A stretch of 64,000 nucleotides of DNA from Paenisporosarcina sp. HGH0030 (GTDB lineage: Bacteria; Bacillota; Bacilli; Bacillales_A; Planococcaceae). The notes under the pieces were generated by a model. It saw nothing but the letters and a program-made list of their open reading frames with translations. It searched no databases and had not been told where the DNA came from. Position 1 is the first letter of the stretch, and the number at the start of each line of letters is the position of its first letter. The stretch lies in NCBI RefSeq assembly GCF_000411295.1, contig NZ_KE150421.1, positions 1,097,645-1,161,644 of the forward strand, in the 5' to 3' direction. The position numbers and the translations under genes are program-made. This document shows, piece after piece, positions 9,456-17,432 of the stretch.

Positions 9456-11531
9456 TTATGCTTGTGTATCTTCCTTGTAATCACAAGAAGTACACTGGAT
9501 TTGAATACCTTTTTTCAGTTTTTTCTCTACTAGCAATTCGCTACATTTCGGACATGGGCGGCTGATTGGCTTGTCCCATGAAACGAATTCACAAGTTGGA
9601 TAGCGATCGCATCCATAAAAAATACGTTTCGATTTACTTTTACGTTCAACGACTTCGCCTTCCTTACAGCTTGGACACGTCACTCCGATATTTTTAACGA
9701 TTGCTTTTGTATTACGGCAATCCGGGAAGTTGCTACATGCCATGAATTTTCCATATCTGCCTAATTTAAAGACCATTGGAGATTCACATTTTTCGCAATT
9801 TTCTCCTGCCGGCTCATCCTTGATTACGACTTTCTCCATCTCTTTGTCTGCGTGTGTTACATGCTTTTCAAAGTCTCTGTAGAACTTATCAATGATGTGA
9901 ACCCATTTTTCCTGTCCTTCTTCGACACTGTCCAAATCTTTTTCCATCTGGGCAGTAAACTCGATGTCAATAATGTCCGGGAAAAACTCCAACACGAGCT
10001 GATGGACAATGCCACCAAGTTCAGTTGGCACAAAACGCTTTGCATCGAGTGATACATATCCGCGCTTTTGTATTGTATCAAGCGTAGGTGCATATGTCGA
10101 AGGACGGCCTATCCCAAGCTCTTCAAGCGTTTTAACAAGTCGGGCCTCCGAATAACGTGGTGGTGGTTGTGTGAAATGTTGCTTCGGCTCAATTTCAAGC
10201 TTCTTCACAAAATCGCCTTTTTCCATTTCCGGTAATATACGATCTTTTTCTTCTACTTGATCATCGTTGCCTTCTACATATAATTTCATGAAACCAGGGA
10301 ATTTCACTTGTGAACCATTCGCACGGAATACAACATTTTCATTTGTTAAATCAACCGTCACAGTATCTAATACTGCTGAAGACATCTGGCTCGCCAAGAA
10401 ACGTTCCCAAATCAACTTGTAGAGACGGAATAAATCTTTTGAAAGAATTGATTTCAGCTGATCAGGAGATCTCAATACGCTCGTAGGACGAATCGCTTCA
10501 TGGGCATCCTGAGATTTGCTCGATTGTTTAGTCGGTCCTGTTGAAGTGGTGACATATTCCTTGCCATATTCCCCTTCTATAAAACTGTGTGCATCTTTCT
10601 TCGCTGTATCGGAAATTCGGGTAGAATCTGTACGCATATACGTAATCAAACCGACAGTACCTTCTTTTCCAACATTCAAACCTTCATATAGCTGTTGAGC
10701 AAGCATCATTGTTTTTCGTGCTCGGAAGTTTAACTTGCGTGCCGCTTCCTGTTGAAGGGATGATGTAGTAAACGATGGCGCTGGGTTACGTTTACGTTCT
10801 TTTTTAACAACGCTCGTGACTTCGAACTTGTCGCCTTTAAGTTGTTTCAAGATTTCTTTTACTTGGCCTTCGTTTGTCAACTTGACCTTTTCATTTCCAT
10901 TGCCGAAGTACATCGCGTCAAATGATTTTTTGCCTTTTTCAAAGCTACCTTCGATTGACCAGTATTCTTCAGGCTGGAAATTCTTAATCTCATTCTCACG
11001 GTCAATGATTAGTCTTAACGCAACGGATTGCACGCGACCTGCAGATAGACCTTTTTTGACTTTCTTCCATAGAATCGGACTGATGTTATAACCAACCAAC
11101 CTATCCAAAATACGACGGGCTTGTTGTGCATCTACCAAGTCCATATCAATGGGACGGGGGTTTTTAAACGATTCTTTAATTGCGTCTTTTGTAATTTCAT
11201 TAAAAACGACGCGACAATCTGATTCAATATCAATGTTCAATGAATTCGCTAGATGCCAAGCAATTGCTTCGCCTTCGCGATCGGGGTCAGCCGCGAGATA
11301 AATTTTCTTCGCTTTTTTGGCTGCTGATTTCAGATCCTGCATAACTGGGCCTTTACCACGAATCGTGATGTACTTTGGTGTGTATTCATTTTCTACGTCT
11401 ACACCCATTTGACTACGTGGCAAATCACGAACATGACCAAGTGATGCTTTTACTTTGTACTTTTTGCCAAGATAACGTTCAATCGTTTTCGCTTTGGCTG
11501 GCGATTCCACAATCACTAAAAAATCCGACAT
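9456..11531 (-). CDS. topA: DNA topoisomerase I
   Basis: Type IA topoisomerase relaxing negative supercoils. It is 691 aa: the N-terminal TOPRIM domain ([31 protein letters not shown]), the active-site Tyr in [10 protein letters not shown] near residue 300, and three C-terminal four-cysteine zinc ribbons ([39 protein letters not shown]). The ATG at 11529-11531 follows GAGGAGG. The prophage begins 70 bp upstream of the start. Confidence 0.98.
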   Translation of the reverse strand: MSDFLVIVESPAKAKTIERYLGKKYKVKASLGHVRDLPRSQMGVDVENEYTPKYITIRGKGPVMQDLKSAAKKAKKIYLAADPDREGEAIAWHLANSLNIDIESDCRVVFNEITKDAIKESFKNPRPIDMDLVDAQQARRILDRLVGYNISPILWKKVKKGLSAGRVQSVALRLIIDRENEIKNFQPEEYWSIEGSFEKGKKSFDAMYFGNGNEKVKLTNEGQVKEILKQLKGDKFEVTSVVKKERKRNPAPSFTTSSLQQEAARKLNFRARKTMMLAQQLYEGLNVGKEGTVGLITYMRTDSTRISDTAKKDAHSFIEGEYGKEYVTTSTGPTKQSSKSQDAHEAIRPTSVLRSPDQLKSILSKDLFRLYKLIWERFLASQMSSAVLDTVTVDLTNENVVFRANGSQVKFPGFMKLYVEGNDDQVEEKDRILPEMEKGDFVKKLEIEPKQHFTQPPPRYSEARLVKTLEELGIGRPSTYAPTLDTIQKRGYVSLDAKRFVPTELGGIVHQLVLEFFPDIIDIEFTAQMEKDLDSVEEGQEKWVHIIDKFYRDFEKHVTHADKEMEKVVIKDEPAGENCEKCESPMVFKLGRYGKFMACSNFPDCRNTKAIVKNIGVTCPSCKEGEVVERKSKSKRIFYGCDRYPTCEFVSWDKPISRPCPKCSELLVEKKLKKGIQIQCTSCDYKEDTQA

Positions 11532-11588
11532 GTATGTGCCTCCTCATAGAGGTTCCTAATAAATCAATAAAAGAAATACCTGTTGCAA

Positions 11589-11617
11589 AATGTATAACAG
11601 ATTTTACTATAATGCAA
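11589..11617 (-). promoter_or_regulatory. Putative topA promoter overlapping attL
   Basis: On the minus strand TTGCAT (11612-11617), 17 bp, TACATT (11589-11594). The -35 hexamer is the end of the att core repeat, so prophage integration regenerates it rather than destroying it. Confidence 0.5.
11602..11617. other. attL core
   Basis: TTTTACTATAATGCAA, identical to 58499-58514. It lies between topA and the first prophage gene. Confidence 0.8.
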
Positions 11618-11735
11618 GCGTGACTTTATTGGGGTACAAAAAAATTCAAAATGATTAATTTAGCGAACTTTGACACCTTCTTTACTTTTTCTTGCTTTAT
11701 TACAATAGAAGGAACTATATCTAAATTCATTATGT

Positions 11736-11755
11736 TGGTCACTATTTGGTCACTC
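11736..11755. other. Left integrase arm-type sites (putative)
   Basis: TGGTCACTATTTGGTCACTC holds two TGGTCAC copies 11 bp apart. A 19/20 match in the same orientation lies at 58397-58416. Both pairs are inside the att cores, as expected for arm sites flanking attP. Confidence 0.5.
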
Positions 11756-11783
11756 GGTGACGGTTAAATACAAAATAAAAAAC

Positions 11784-11810
11784 GCCCTTCCACACAAACT
11801 GTGGAGGGGC
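11784..11810 (-). terminator. Terminator of the actin operon
   Basis: GCCCCTCCACA / TGTGGAAGGGC with a 5-nt loop then GTTTTTT on the minus strand, just after the 118-aa gene. Confidence 0.88.
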
Positions 11811-11817
11811 TTTAGTT

Positions 11818-12174
11818 TTAATCCTGCATTAAATAAACTTCAAGAAGTTCCTCTGTTCGATTACGCAAACGAACATTAAGGTACCGCCTATTTTGCTCGT
11901 ATCCCCCATAAAAAAACGTATACTCGGTGGTCGTTTCATCACGCCCTACACGCAGAAGTTTCATTTTGTTCTCACGTAAATACTGTTTCGTTTCCTTTAA
12001 ATCATTTCGCACTGCCTTGATTGCCTTTTCGACTACTGCAATATACGGCCGTCCTAATTTGAATGCCCCTTTTTCAAAAACTTCTCTATCCCGTTCCAGA
12101 ATAATGAGCACCATTGGCAAATAAATCATGTTTTCAAATTGCGGTAAACTCTCAGCTGGTATTATGGCCGTCAT
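11818..12174 (-). CDS. Third protein of the actin operon, unknown
   Basis: 118 aa, no family recognised. It is soluble, with a hydrophobic segment YLPMVLIILERD near residues 18-29, a basic helical middle (AIKAVRNDLKETKQYLRENKMK) and aromatic/basic residues toward the C-terminus. Its start overlaps the ParR-like stop by four bases, so it is probably translationally coupled to the parR/parM pair and works with them. Known ParMRC loci have only two proteins, so this may be an accessory factor. Confidence 0.7.
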   Translation of the reverse strand: MTAIIPAESLPQFENMIYLPMVLIILERDREVFEKGAFKLGRPYIAVVEKAIKAVRNDLKETKQYLRENKMKLLRVGRDETTTEYTFFYGGYEQNRRYLNVRLRNRTEELLEVYLMQD

Positions 12175-12443
12175 AAGAATGACCCCATTGCTTCCATTGT
12201 ATATGCATCGGGTCGGTCATCAACAGGAGACTCCTTAGATGTTTTTTCAAAATTGAATGTGCCTCCAGAGCCTTCAAATTTCTCACGTCTAATATCTTCT
12301 TCGATTAGCTTCTTCACATATTTGCTGAAATTACGTTTCTTATTTGAAATTGGATTCAACTTTTCTGCATGTTCCAGCATCTTGATATCCAGTTCGTCCG
12401 TTAAGTTAAAACTGACAGTCTTGTTCATCCTGGTGCTACTCAT
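12171..12443 (-). CDS. ParR-like ribbon-helix-helix adaptor
   Basis: 90 aa. Residues about 8-55 fit a ribbon-helix-helix: a beta strand (KTVSFNLTDE), a helix, then NFSKYVKKLIEEDI as the second helix. A flexible acidic linker leads to the tail DAYTMEAMGSFL. ParR proteins combine N-terminal DNA binding with a C-terminal tail that caps ParM filaments. That layout, the position directly after the actin gene and the 4-bp overlaps support the role. It could be only a repressor of the operon. Confidence 0.65.
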   Translation of the reverse strand: MSSTRMNKTVSFNLTDELDIKMLEHAEKLNPISNKKRNFSKYVKKLIEEDIRREKFEGSGGTFNFEKTSKESPVDDRPDAYTMEAMGSFL

Positions 12444-13303
12444 CCACTATATGCTCCTTTCGCTAGTTCATAAAATCCAACCGCATTGGCATAGACGGGA
12501 TGAAGTTTGGCAAAACCATCACCTCGATTCATGCCAGGCACTAAAATTTCTGCGTTTGTATAATGTTCGCTCAAGTAAGGCGCAATTCCTTCCGAAATTC
12601 CTCCGCAGATATAAACTTTGTCATTTTTATGCCATTTCAATTTGGTCGTGTTTCGGATGATTCCTCGAGCAATTGAAGCCAAATCCTCTTTATTCTTCAC
12701 AGTTTCCATACCGAAATTAAATGTATCGCTGGCATTGTTGATATGTTTTTTATCCATAATTGTGGCAGCATTCACGGTTCCACTGCCAATATCAATGATA
12801 CGGACAGTACCCATTGTTGGATTGCTCCAAAATGCTCCGCTACCTTCTGGAGCCACCCCGACTTTATCAATCGTAATCTTCCGGTGAGTCCCATTTACCG
12901 TTATCGTATGAGTACCTTCGAGCATGTCGCATATGGCATTCTTCTCAGCGGGTTTATGGCGTTTAATTGGTTGGCCTGTCACAATAGCCACGTTTTCAAA
13001 GTGTGGACAATAGCGATTCAGGTAACGATTAATTCCCAGTAGAACGCGGATTTTAGTATCTTCATGGGCTTTGCTATCGCCGTACATCGTGCCGTTCCCA
13101 AAATCATCTTCGTATTCCGCAATGGATCCAGCATAGCCTCTCCGTCCATCGATTTCAAACTCCATATCGTCAGATCCAAACTGTTCCTCTACATCACGTT
13201 CAAACCAGTCGCAGATATTCGTCTTAAATTCATCAGTTCCGAACGGTCCCACCACTTTCCCTTTATGATTACCCGCATCGAACCCCAATACTAATCTTCT
13301 CAT
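12440..13303 (-). CDS. ParM/StbA-like actin-family ATPase
   Basis: 287 aa with actin-fold nucleotide motifs: phosphate-1 VLGFDAGNHKGK (residues 5-16), phosphate-2 RIIDIGSGTVNAATI (168-182) and the adenosine motif KVYICGGISEGI (229-240). VAIVTGQPIKRHK (105-117) also fits plasmid ParM relatives. Such proteins form filaments that move plasmid or phage DNA bound by an adaptor. It leads an operon with the ParR-like gene and sits next to attL, so it adjoins the integrase in the circular phage form. Length is slightly short of R1 ParM (320 aa). Confidence 0.85.
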   Translation of the reverse strand: MRRLVLGFDAGNHKGKVVGPFGTDEFKTNICDWFERDVEEQFGSDDMEFEIDGRRGYAGSIAEYEDDFGNGTMYGDSKAHEDTKIRVLLGINRYLNRYCPHFENVAIVTGQPIKRHKPAEKNAICDMLEGTHTITVNGTHRKITIDKVGVAPEGSGAFWSNPTMGTVRIIDIGSGTVNAATIMDKKHINNASDTFNFGMETVKNKEDLASIARGIIRNTTKLKWHKNDKVYICGGISEGIAPYLSEHYTNAEILVPGMNRGDGFAKLHPVYANAVGFYELAKGAYSG

Positions 13304-13324
13304 TTGAACCCATCCTTTCGTTTT

Positions 13325-13384
13325 TCCCTACATTTGCCCTACTATTCTATAAATCTGACGTGTTGTTTATGACAAATGTAGGGA
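13325..13384. promoter_or_regulatory. Actin-operon promoter with iterons (parC-like)
   Basis: The minus-strand promoter TTGTCA (13370-13375), 18 bp, TATAGA (13346-13351) is enclosed by a perfect 12-bp inverted repeat, TCCCTACATTTG (13325-13336) and CAAATGTAGGGA (13373-13384). CCCTAC occurs at 13326 and again at 13337, an 11-bp period, plus the inverted copy at 13379. ParR binds 10-11-bp iterons overlapping its own promoter in known systems, so this may be both operator and centromere. Confidence 0.6.
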
Positions 13385-13500
13385 ACTTTTTCCGCGGGGT
13401 TCTAACCCTCTCCCCCACCGCGTATACTGATTTATCTTTAGGAATTTAATTACCCGTAGGAATTATTCCCACAGAAAACACACAAAAATGGAGGTTGAGT

Positions 13501-14010
13501 ATGGAAAGAGGGAAGGGGACAGTGAGAAAGGTGAGATCAGACAAGAAAGTGGATGTGAAACCAACGATGTCGGTCGAATTAAAAAACCAACTTTACACGT
13601 TTTCGTATCTGTGCGAACTGCCAGTGAAGGATGTAGCTGAACGACTTTGTGAAATGGCCACAACATCCGAGTACATTATAGAAGATATCCGCCAGTGGTT
13701 TAGACGGGAATATCGATTTAAAAACCATATCACCAGTGGTTACCTGGAACGTCCTCGATTGAAGCTGATATTTAAGGGAGAGACAGGGAAAGTAACTATT
13801 AAATTTAAACAAGAAGCTTTTGACGCTCTTAGTTTACTCGCATTTTCACTTGACCTCCCTCCTACCACCACAGCAACCGTATTAATCAAACGTACTCTCT
13901 TCCATCGAGAATTCATGGAGCAATTCATTCATTCGGAACTACGTCATTTAAACGATCAACAAAGAAACAAAGTAAAGCTTTATTTAAGACAAATTTGGGG
14001 GTTTAGATAA
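13501..14010 (+). CDS. Unknown protein with two RHH-like repeats, divergent from parM-like gene
   Basis: 169 aa, very basic N-terminus. Start ATG 13501 follows GGAGG; an in-frame TTG two codons earlier is less likely. Two segments look alike: VKPTMSVELKNQLYTFSYLCELPVKDVAE and VTIKFKQEAFDALSLLAFSLDLPPTTTA, each a short strand then helices, suggesting tandem DNA-binding units. It is transcribed away from the actin operon across the shared iteron region. Function not recognised; a regulator or DNA-binding partner is plausible. Confidence 0.7.
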   Translation: MERGKGTVRKVRSDKKVDVKPTMSVELKNQLYTFSYLCELPVKDVAERLCEMATTSEYIIEDIRQWFRREYRFKNHITSGYLERPRLKLIFKGETGKVTIKFKQEAFDALSLLAFSLDLPPTTTATVLIKRTLFHREFMEQFIHSELRHLNDQQRNKVKLYLRQIWGFR

Positions 14011-14414
14011 TGAGTATTAGTATTGGGGTGGTTTTCCCAGTCCTGGCAATCTCTTATTGTGCAGCGGTCGCTACGATAGGATTTAAGAGTGTGTATGACG
14101 ATTCCAAACGGGATATTGATGAGCCGTTCGATGAAGCGTTACCCGAACATCGTTTTTTACTTGGCGATACGTTAGGTTTGGGAATGGCGGCCACGGGATA
14201 CGGTCTTGCCTGCGCGGATGATATGACCGATAAATTATTTGATTCCACTTTCATGCAACGACTAATAAACAAATGCCGAAAATTGCAGATTCGACCTGAC
14301 GGGGAATACTTCGAGTTTAAATATGGGGAAAGGCATGACAACGGCTGGAATGGATATACTACCGATAAAGACATACCGAAATACAAACCGGGTAAATTTG
14401 AAATGGAGGTATAG
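14010..14414 (+). CDS. Unknown protein with N-terminal hydrophobic segment
   Basis: 134 aa. Residues 3-24 (ISIGVVFPVLAISYCAAVATIG) could be a membrane anchor; the rest is soluble and acidic (DDSKRDIDEPFDEALPEH), ending in aromatic/glycine-rich sequence. The ATG overlaps the preceding stop by one base (TAATG). Middle gene of a three-gene plus-strand operon. No family recognised. Confidence 0.65.
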   Translation: MSISIGVVFPVLAISYCAAVATIGFKSVYDDSKRDIDEPFDEALPEHRFLLGDTLGLGMAATGYGLACADDMTDKLFDSTFMQRLINKCRKLQIRPDGEYFEFKYGERHDNGWNGYTTDKDIPKYKPGKFEMEV

Positions 14415-14416
14415 GT

Positions 14417-14575
14417 GTGGAAGAACACATTGACTACCTAAAAAGCCAACTCGACCAAACGCAACGATGGTTAGAAAATGAATCAGAATTACGATCGGCA
14501 AACGTGGTCAATATGATAATAAAAGGCATGATTGAGACGGAACGACAAATAGAAGAAATGGAGGGGAAGGCATAA
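14417..14575 (+). CDS. Small 52-aa helical protein
   Basis: GTG start at 14417, six bases after GGAGGT, two bases past the previous stop. The product (MEEHIDYLKSQLDQTQRWLE...) is almost entirely helical and charged, likely a coiled coil. It ends right at a terminator. Function unknown. Confidence 0.6.
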   Translation: MEEHIDYLKSQLDQTQRWLENESELRSANVVNMIIKGMIETERQIEEMEGKA

Positions 14576-14590
14576 GCCTTTCTCTTTTTT
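14567..14590 (+). terminator. Terminator of the plus-strand operon
   Basis: AAGGC-ataa-GCCTT followed by TCTCTTTTTTT; overlaps the stop of the 52-aa gene. Confidence 0.8.
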
Positions 14591-14603
14591 TGTGCAAATA
14601 AAA

Positions 14604-14631
14604 AAGCCCCACCTGTTGAAGAGTGAGACTT
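14604..14631 (-). terminator. Terminator facing the previous one
   Basis: As minus-strand RNA AAGUCUCAC / GUGGGGCUU pairs with two G-U pairs and runs into UUUUUAUUU. It closes the 14643-15120 gene pair. Confidence 0.7.
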
Positions 14632-14642
14632 GTCCTAATTTT

Positions 14643-14855
14643 TCAGGGTGTTATTTGAAGTACTGAGAGTAAAACGTTCATATATGTTGAAGGATTTAAT
14701 TCGATACCAATGAAAAGTACAGATAATACTAATAACAGCCCAATAAAAGAATTAGTCAATTTTTTAATTACAATACCAGCCATTGAAAAAATCACTACAA
14801 TCATTATAAATTGTGTAAGCATTTCCTGGATTGGTTCCAAAGAAATATTAATCAT
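14643..14855 (-). CDS. Small two-helix membrane protein
   Basis: 70 aa with two hydrophobic helices (about 13-30 and 36-52) after an amphipathic N-terminus. Size and topology are holin-like, but a holin is already present beside the endolysin. It overlaps the upstream 90-aa gene by eight bases. Could be a membrane partner of that gene. Confidence 0.55.
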   Translation of the reverse strand: MINISLEPIQEMLTQFIMIVVIFSMAGIVIKKLTNSFIGLLLVLSVLFIGIELNPSTYMNVLLSVLQITP

Positions 14856-15120
14856 TCTGTTCTCCTTTCTGAGGATAGATCCTTCTCATTCGAGTAAGAA
14901 ATCCTCGCTCTCTTATTCGTTTTACTGCAGTTATCCTAGTCTTTAATACGAGTACTTCGGTTTCTTCCCATGATGAATCTGTAATCACGGCAAGCCAATT
15001 TTCATTGGCACATTCAGCGAGATAGGCTCGTACATAGCCGATGACAATGGACTTCTCTCGTTTTAGACAGGACCACACTCGCTGGACTTGATGTTCGTTC
15101 ATTAACTCATTTGAAATCAT
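14848..15120 (-). CDS. Unknown 90-aa protein
   Basis: Soluble, mixed alpha/beta (IVIGYVRAYLAE, WLAVITDSSWEETEVLVLKTRITAVKRI) with a very basic C-terminus (RERGFLTRMRRIYPQK), suggesting nucleic-acid contact. No family recognised. Pairs with the downstream membrane protein. Confidence 0.5.
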   Translation of the reverse strand: MISNELMNEHQVQRVWSCLKREKSIVIGYVRAYLAECANENWLAVITDSSWEETEVLVLKTRITAVKRIRERGFLTRMRRIYPQKGEQND

Positions 15121-15220
15121 AATGTTTGTTTAATACCTTTTTAAACTTACTATACTAGAAAATTGGTTATTTTTGGAGGTTTTTCTTTCGTCAAGTTTCG
15201 ACATTTGGGCAAATAAAAAA

Positions 15221-15238
15221 GCACCTGTTTAAAGGTGC
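15221..15238 (-). terminator. Terminator of the 99-aa gene
   Basis: GCACCT / AGGTGC stem followed by TTTTTTATTT on the minus strand. Confidence 0.75.
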
Positions 15239-15244
15239 AGACTA

Positions 15245-15544
15245 CTAGAATTCTATAACAAAGCTAACATCCGAACTTTCGATCGCATACTTTCTGGCCT
15301 CTTCATTAGAAACACCCATTTTAGTTAAAGCGTAAACTAGTCCATTAGGACCTTCACCACCATAACCAGAGGAAAACCCTCCACTTAATAACATAGTCTC
15401 CTCTGTGCCTTCTATAATAGTTTCATATTCTACACTTTGACCGTCTCTTTTATGTGTTACGCGTTTTATGTCTCCTAATTTCCCTAAGTTTTCATCAAAA
15501 AACTCTTTTTGCTGACGAGTATTTCCATTAAAATTGCGAATCAT
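15245..15544 (-). CDS. Unknown 99-aa protein
   Basis: Start ATG at 15542-15544 (MIRNFNGNTRQQKEFF), with GGAGTGG upstream; a longer frame to 15595 lacks a site. Mixed charge, a glycine-rich centre (LLSGGFSSGYGGEGPNG) and a helical region with EEARKYAIESS. It is a single gene with its own terminator in the accessory end of the prophage. Confidence 0.6.
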   Translation of the reverse strand: MIRNFNGNTRQQKEFFDENLGKLGDIKRVTHKRDGQSVEYETIIEGTEETMLLSGGFSSGYGGEGPNGLVYALTKMGVSNEEARKYAIESSDVSFVIEF

Positions 15545-15630
15545 AATTACCACTCCTAATAGTTGATAAGTATATGATTCGACATACATTTCCAAAAACC
15601 TCTTTAATTAGGAAAATCACACAATCAAAA

Positions 15631-15652
15631 AAGCACCTGGTTAGAGGTGCTT
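15631..15652 (-). terminator. Terminator of the two-gene cassette
   Basis: Perfect AAGCACCT / AGGTGCTT stem with a 6-nt loop, then TTTTTTG on the minus strand. Confidence 0.85.
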
Positions 15653-15658
15653 GAGTAG

Positions 15659-16027
15659 TTAATTCCAAATAGCTATGACGGCAACTATGACCCCTGCGAG
15701 TGCAAGAGCAGTAGTTACATAAAATTTTCGATCTTCTTTCCTTGCAGCATTAATTTTATTTTCGTAATCAGAGAATTTGTCACCAATTGTTTTCTCAATC
15801 TTCGTGTGAAGGTGATCAATTTTTTCAGAAAGAAGTTTTTCCTGAGATTCTAAACGGATTTCCATTGTTTTTTCGAGCGTGTCAATTTTTCCGTCTATAT
15901 ACTCTTTTGGATTGATTTCCATTTGGTCACCTCTTTCATTACTCATACTCCAAGTATCTTCAATCTTATGTCCTTTAAATTTATTTGAAGCAGTAAGTTC
16001 TATTACATTAGAGCTTGATTCGCTCAT
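15659..16027 (-). CDS. Tail-anchored coiled-coil membrane protein
   Basis: 122 aa. Residues about 45-100 form a charged coiled coil (DGKIDTLEKTMEIRLESQEKL...), then one C-terminal membrane helix (FYVTTALALAGVIVAVIAIW) ending two residues later. The shape resembles XhlA-type lysis accessory proteins. However, it is coupled (4-bp overlap) to the 159-aa gene and has its own promoter, so a separate effector role is as likely. Confidence 0.65.
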   Translation of the reverse strand: MSESSSNVIELTASNKFKGHKIEDTWSMSNERGDQMEINPKEYIDGKIDTLEKTMEIRLESQEKLLSEKIDHLHTKIEKTIGDKFSDYENKINAARKEDRKFYVTTALALAGVIVAVIAIWN

Positions 16028-16503
16028 AACTTTATATCCAACTTCTTAAAAGCTAATTTTGTTTTAATCAGCTTATTGTGATCATGATTGTATAAGAAGT
16101 TTAAGTCACTACCATCTTCCACTTCATTTTCTGAAAAGGCTATTTCAAGGAAGTAATAATCTTCAATGAAATCACCTATATAATCTGATTCAGCATCGAT
16201 AGCTAAGGGACATAGGAAGTTAAAGGAATCCTTACTTTGTAAATCTTCACTGCAATGAAAAAAAGCAGTTGATACAACTTCGGAACTAATCCCTCCAAGA
16301 TGTTTGAAAAGATTTACATAAATATAAAAGTCTTTTGGGAAACTGTAAAAAGAGCTTTTAAGCTGATTTAACCCAGTTAACGTAAATTCCACATGGATAT
16401 CAGTTTTACCATGTGGATTGTATTCTATGTATCCAGTTTCCTTTGAGTTGGGGCTGTATACTGAAAAATTTGATATTCCCGGCAGAAAATTTACATCACT
16501 CAT
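16024..16503 (-). CDS. Unknown 159-aa protein, first gene of accessory cassette
   Basis: Beta-rich soluble sequence (FSVYSPNSKETGYIEYNPHGKTDIHVEFTL...), acidic toward the C-terminus. No domain recognised. Starts after AAGGGTGATG. With the coiled-coil membrane protein it forms a two-gene unit between the endolysin terminator and its own terminator, typical of a moron. Confidence 0.65.
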   Translation of the reverse strand: MSDVNFLPGISNFSVYSPNSKETGYIEYNPHGKTDIHVEFTLTGLNQLKSSFYSFPKDFYIYVNLFKHLGGISSEVVSTAFFHCSEDLQSKDSFNFLCPLAIDAESDYIGDFIEDYYFLEIAFSENEVEDGSDLNFLYNHDHNKLIKTKLAFKKLDIKL

Positions 16504-16541
16504 TTTTCATCACCCTTAATAAATATTTTTTAATTATTGTC

Positions 16542-16571
16542 ATTATACCTCATATTATTAAACTCCTTCAA
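16542..16571 (-). promoter_or_regulatory. Cassette promoter
   Basis: TTGAAG (16566-16571), 18 bp, TATAAT (16542-16547) on the minus strand. A near-consensus sigma-A promoter just after the endolysin terminator, so the pair can be expressed in the lysogen. Confidence 0.7.
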
Positions 16572-16581
16572 ATATATATAT

Positions 16582-16610
16582 AAGCCCCACTCCATTAAGA
16601 GTAGGGCCTT
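16582..16610 (-). terminator. Late operon/endolysin terminator
   Basis: AAGGCCCUACUC / GAGUGGGGCUU with one bulged G and one G-U pair, on the minus strand eight bases after the endolysin stop. The downstream tract is UAUAUAUA rather than pure U. Confidence 0.65.
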
Positions 16611-16618
16611 GGTTTTTC

Positions 16619-17431
16619 TCATTCAGTTTTCCCAGTAATGTATCCACGATCGATTGCCACCCACAACACTTCATGAGAGTCTGCTTCAGTAAATGTTCCG
16701 GATTCGACTTTTTCACGCCATGTTTTAGCGAGAGCAGGATTCTTCTGTTCGAATCGTTTAAGCACACGAAGAATTGCATTCTTTCCTTCATTCGTAGAAA
16801 ACTTCAGTATCTTTGTCACTGTGATTTCCTCCTCTTCTTTTTCAATTGGTTTGGATACACCTTTGACATCTTGAGTGCACGCTTGCAACTCTTTTTCTAC
16901 ATCCTGAATAAACGACTGTAGGTCCTTTCCAACAGCAGCCAATCCTTTTTTGGGATCAATCTTTCGGCCAGGATCCAAAATGTAATGTGCAGTAATATGT
17001 TTTCGTGGATTCAGATAATATGTGTAGCAAAGATATGCGTTGTACCACACGTACTTCTCGTAAGCTTTTATGTTATTAATTTTTCCGCCATAGCAAAGCT
17101 CGACACCGGCGGCTGCACGGTTTGCGTCATGGCCATATAGCGTATTGTCTACTTTCGTACCGAATAATACATGGTAAGCGATCTCGTCCAGGGGTACACA
17201 CTCTATGATTTCAATATCATCGATAAATGTATGGGCTGAGGAGACCTGCAACAACGGCACTGAATTAGCCGTACTATCCATCCATCCAACATTACCGCGA
17301 GCTGAGGATCCTGGATTTCCGGAGTCGTGATCTACGATAAAGAAAACGCCCAGGTTTTTTAAACCTGGACGTCTGCGGGATTTATTCGGTAAATATTTTC
17401 GTGTAATTGGGAATTTCATAAGGAATGTCAT
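16619..17431 (-). CDS. Endolysin, N-acetylmuramoyl-L-alanine amidase (Amidase_2)
   Basis: 270 aa. The N-terminal ~165 residues fit the zinc amidase fold: metal-ligand His in FIVDHDSGNPGS, AHTFIDD, ECVPLDEIAYHV, GVELCYGG, and ITAHYILDPGRKIDP. A Glu/Lys linker (~200-212) leads to a C-terminal ~60-residue domain, presumably wall-binding. Start ATG after GGAGG. Directly follows the holin gene by one base. It cuts the amide bond between MurNAc and the stem peptide. Confidence 0.92.
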   Translation of the reverse strand: MTFLMKFPITRKYLPNKSRRRPGLKNLGVFFIVDHDSGNPGSSARGNVGWMDSTANSVPLLQVSSAHTFIDDIEIIECVPLDEIAYHVLFGTKVDNTLYGHDANRAAAGVELCYGGKINNIKAYEKYVWYNAYLCYTYYLNPRKHITAHYILDPGRKIDPKKGLAAVGKDLQSFIQDVEKELQACTQDVKGVSKPIEKEEEEITVTKILKFSTNEGKNAILRVLKRFEQKNPALAKTWREKVESGTFTEADSHEVLWVAIDRGYITGKTE

Positions 17432-17432
17432 T

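Noticed and set aside
9857-10093. Minus-strand frame inside topA
   Set aside because: Shadow of topA; no ribosome site and no family resemblance.
16558-16791. 77-aa minus-strand frame at the end of the endolysin
   Set aside because: Shadow frame overlapping the endolysin and its terminator.
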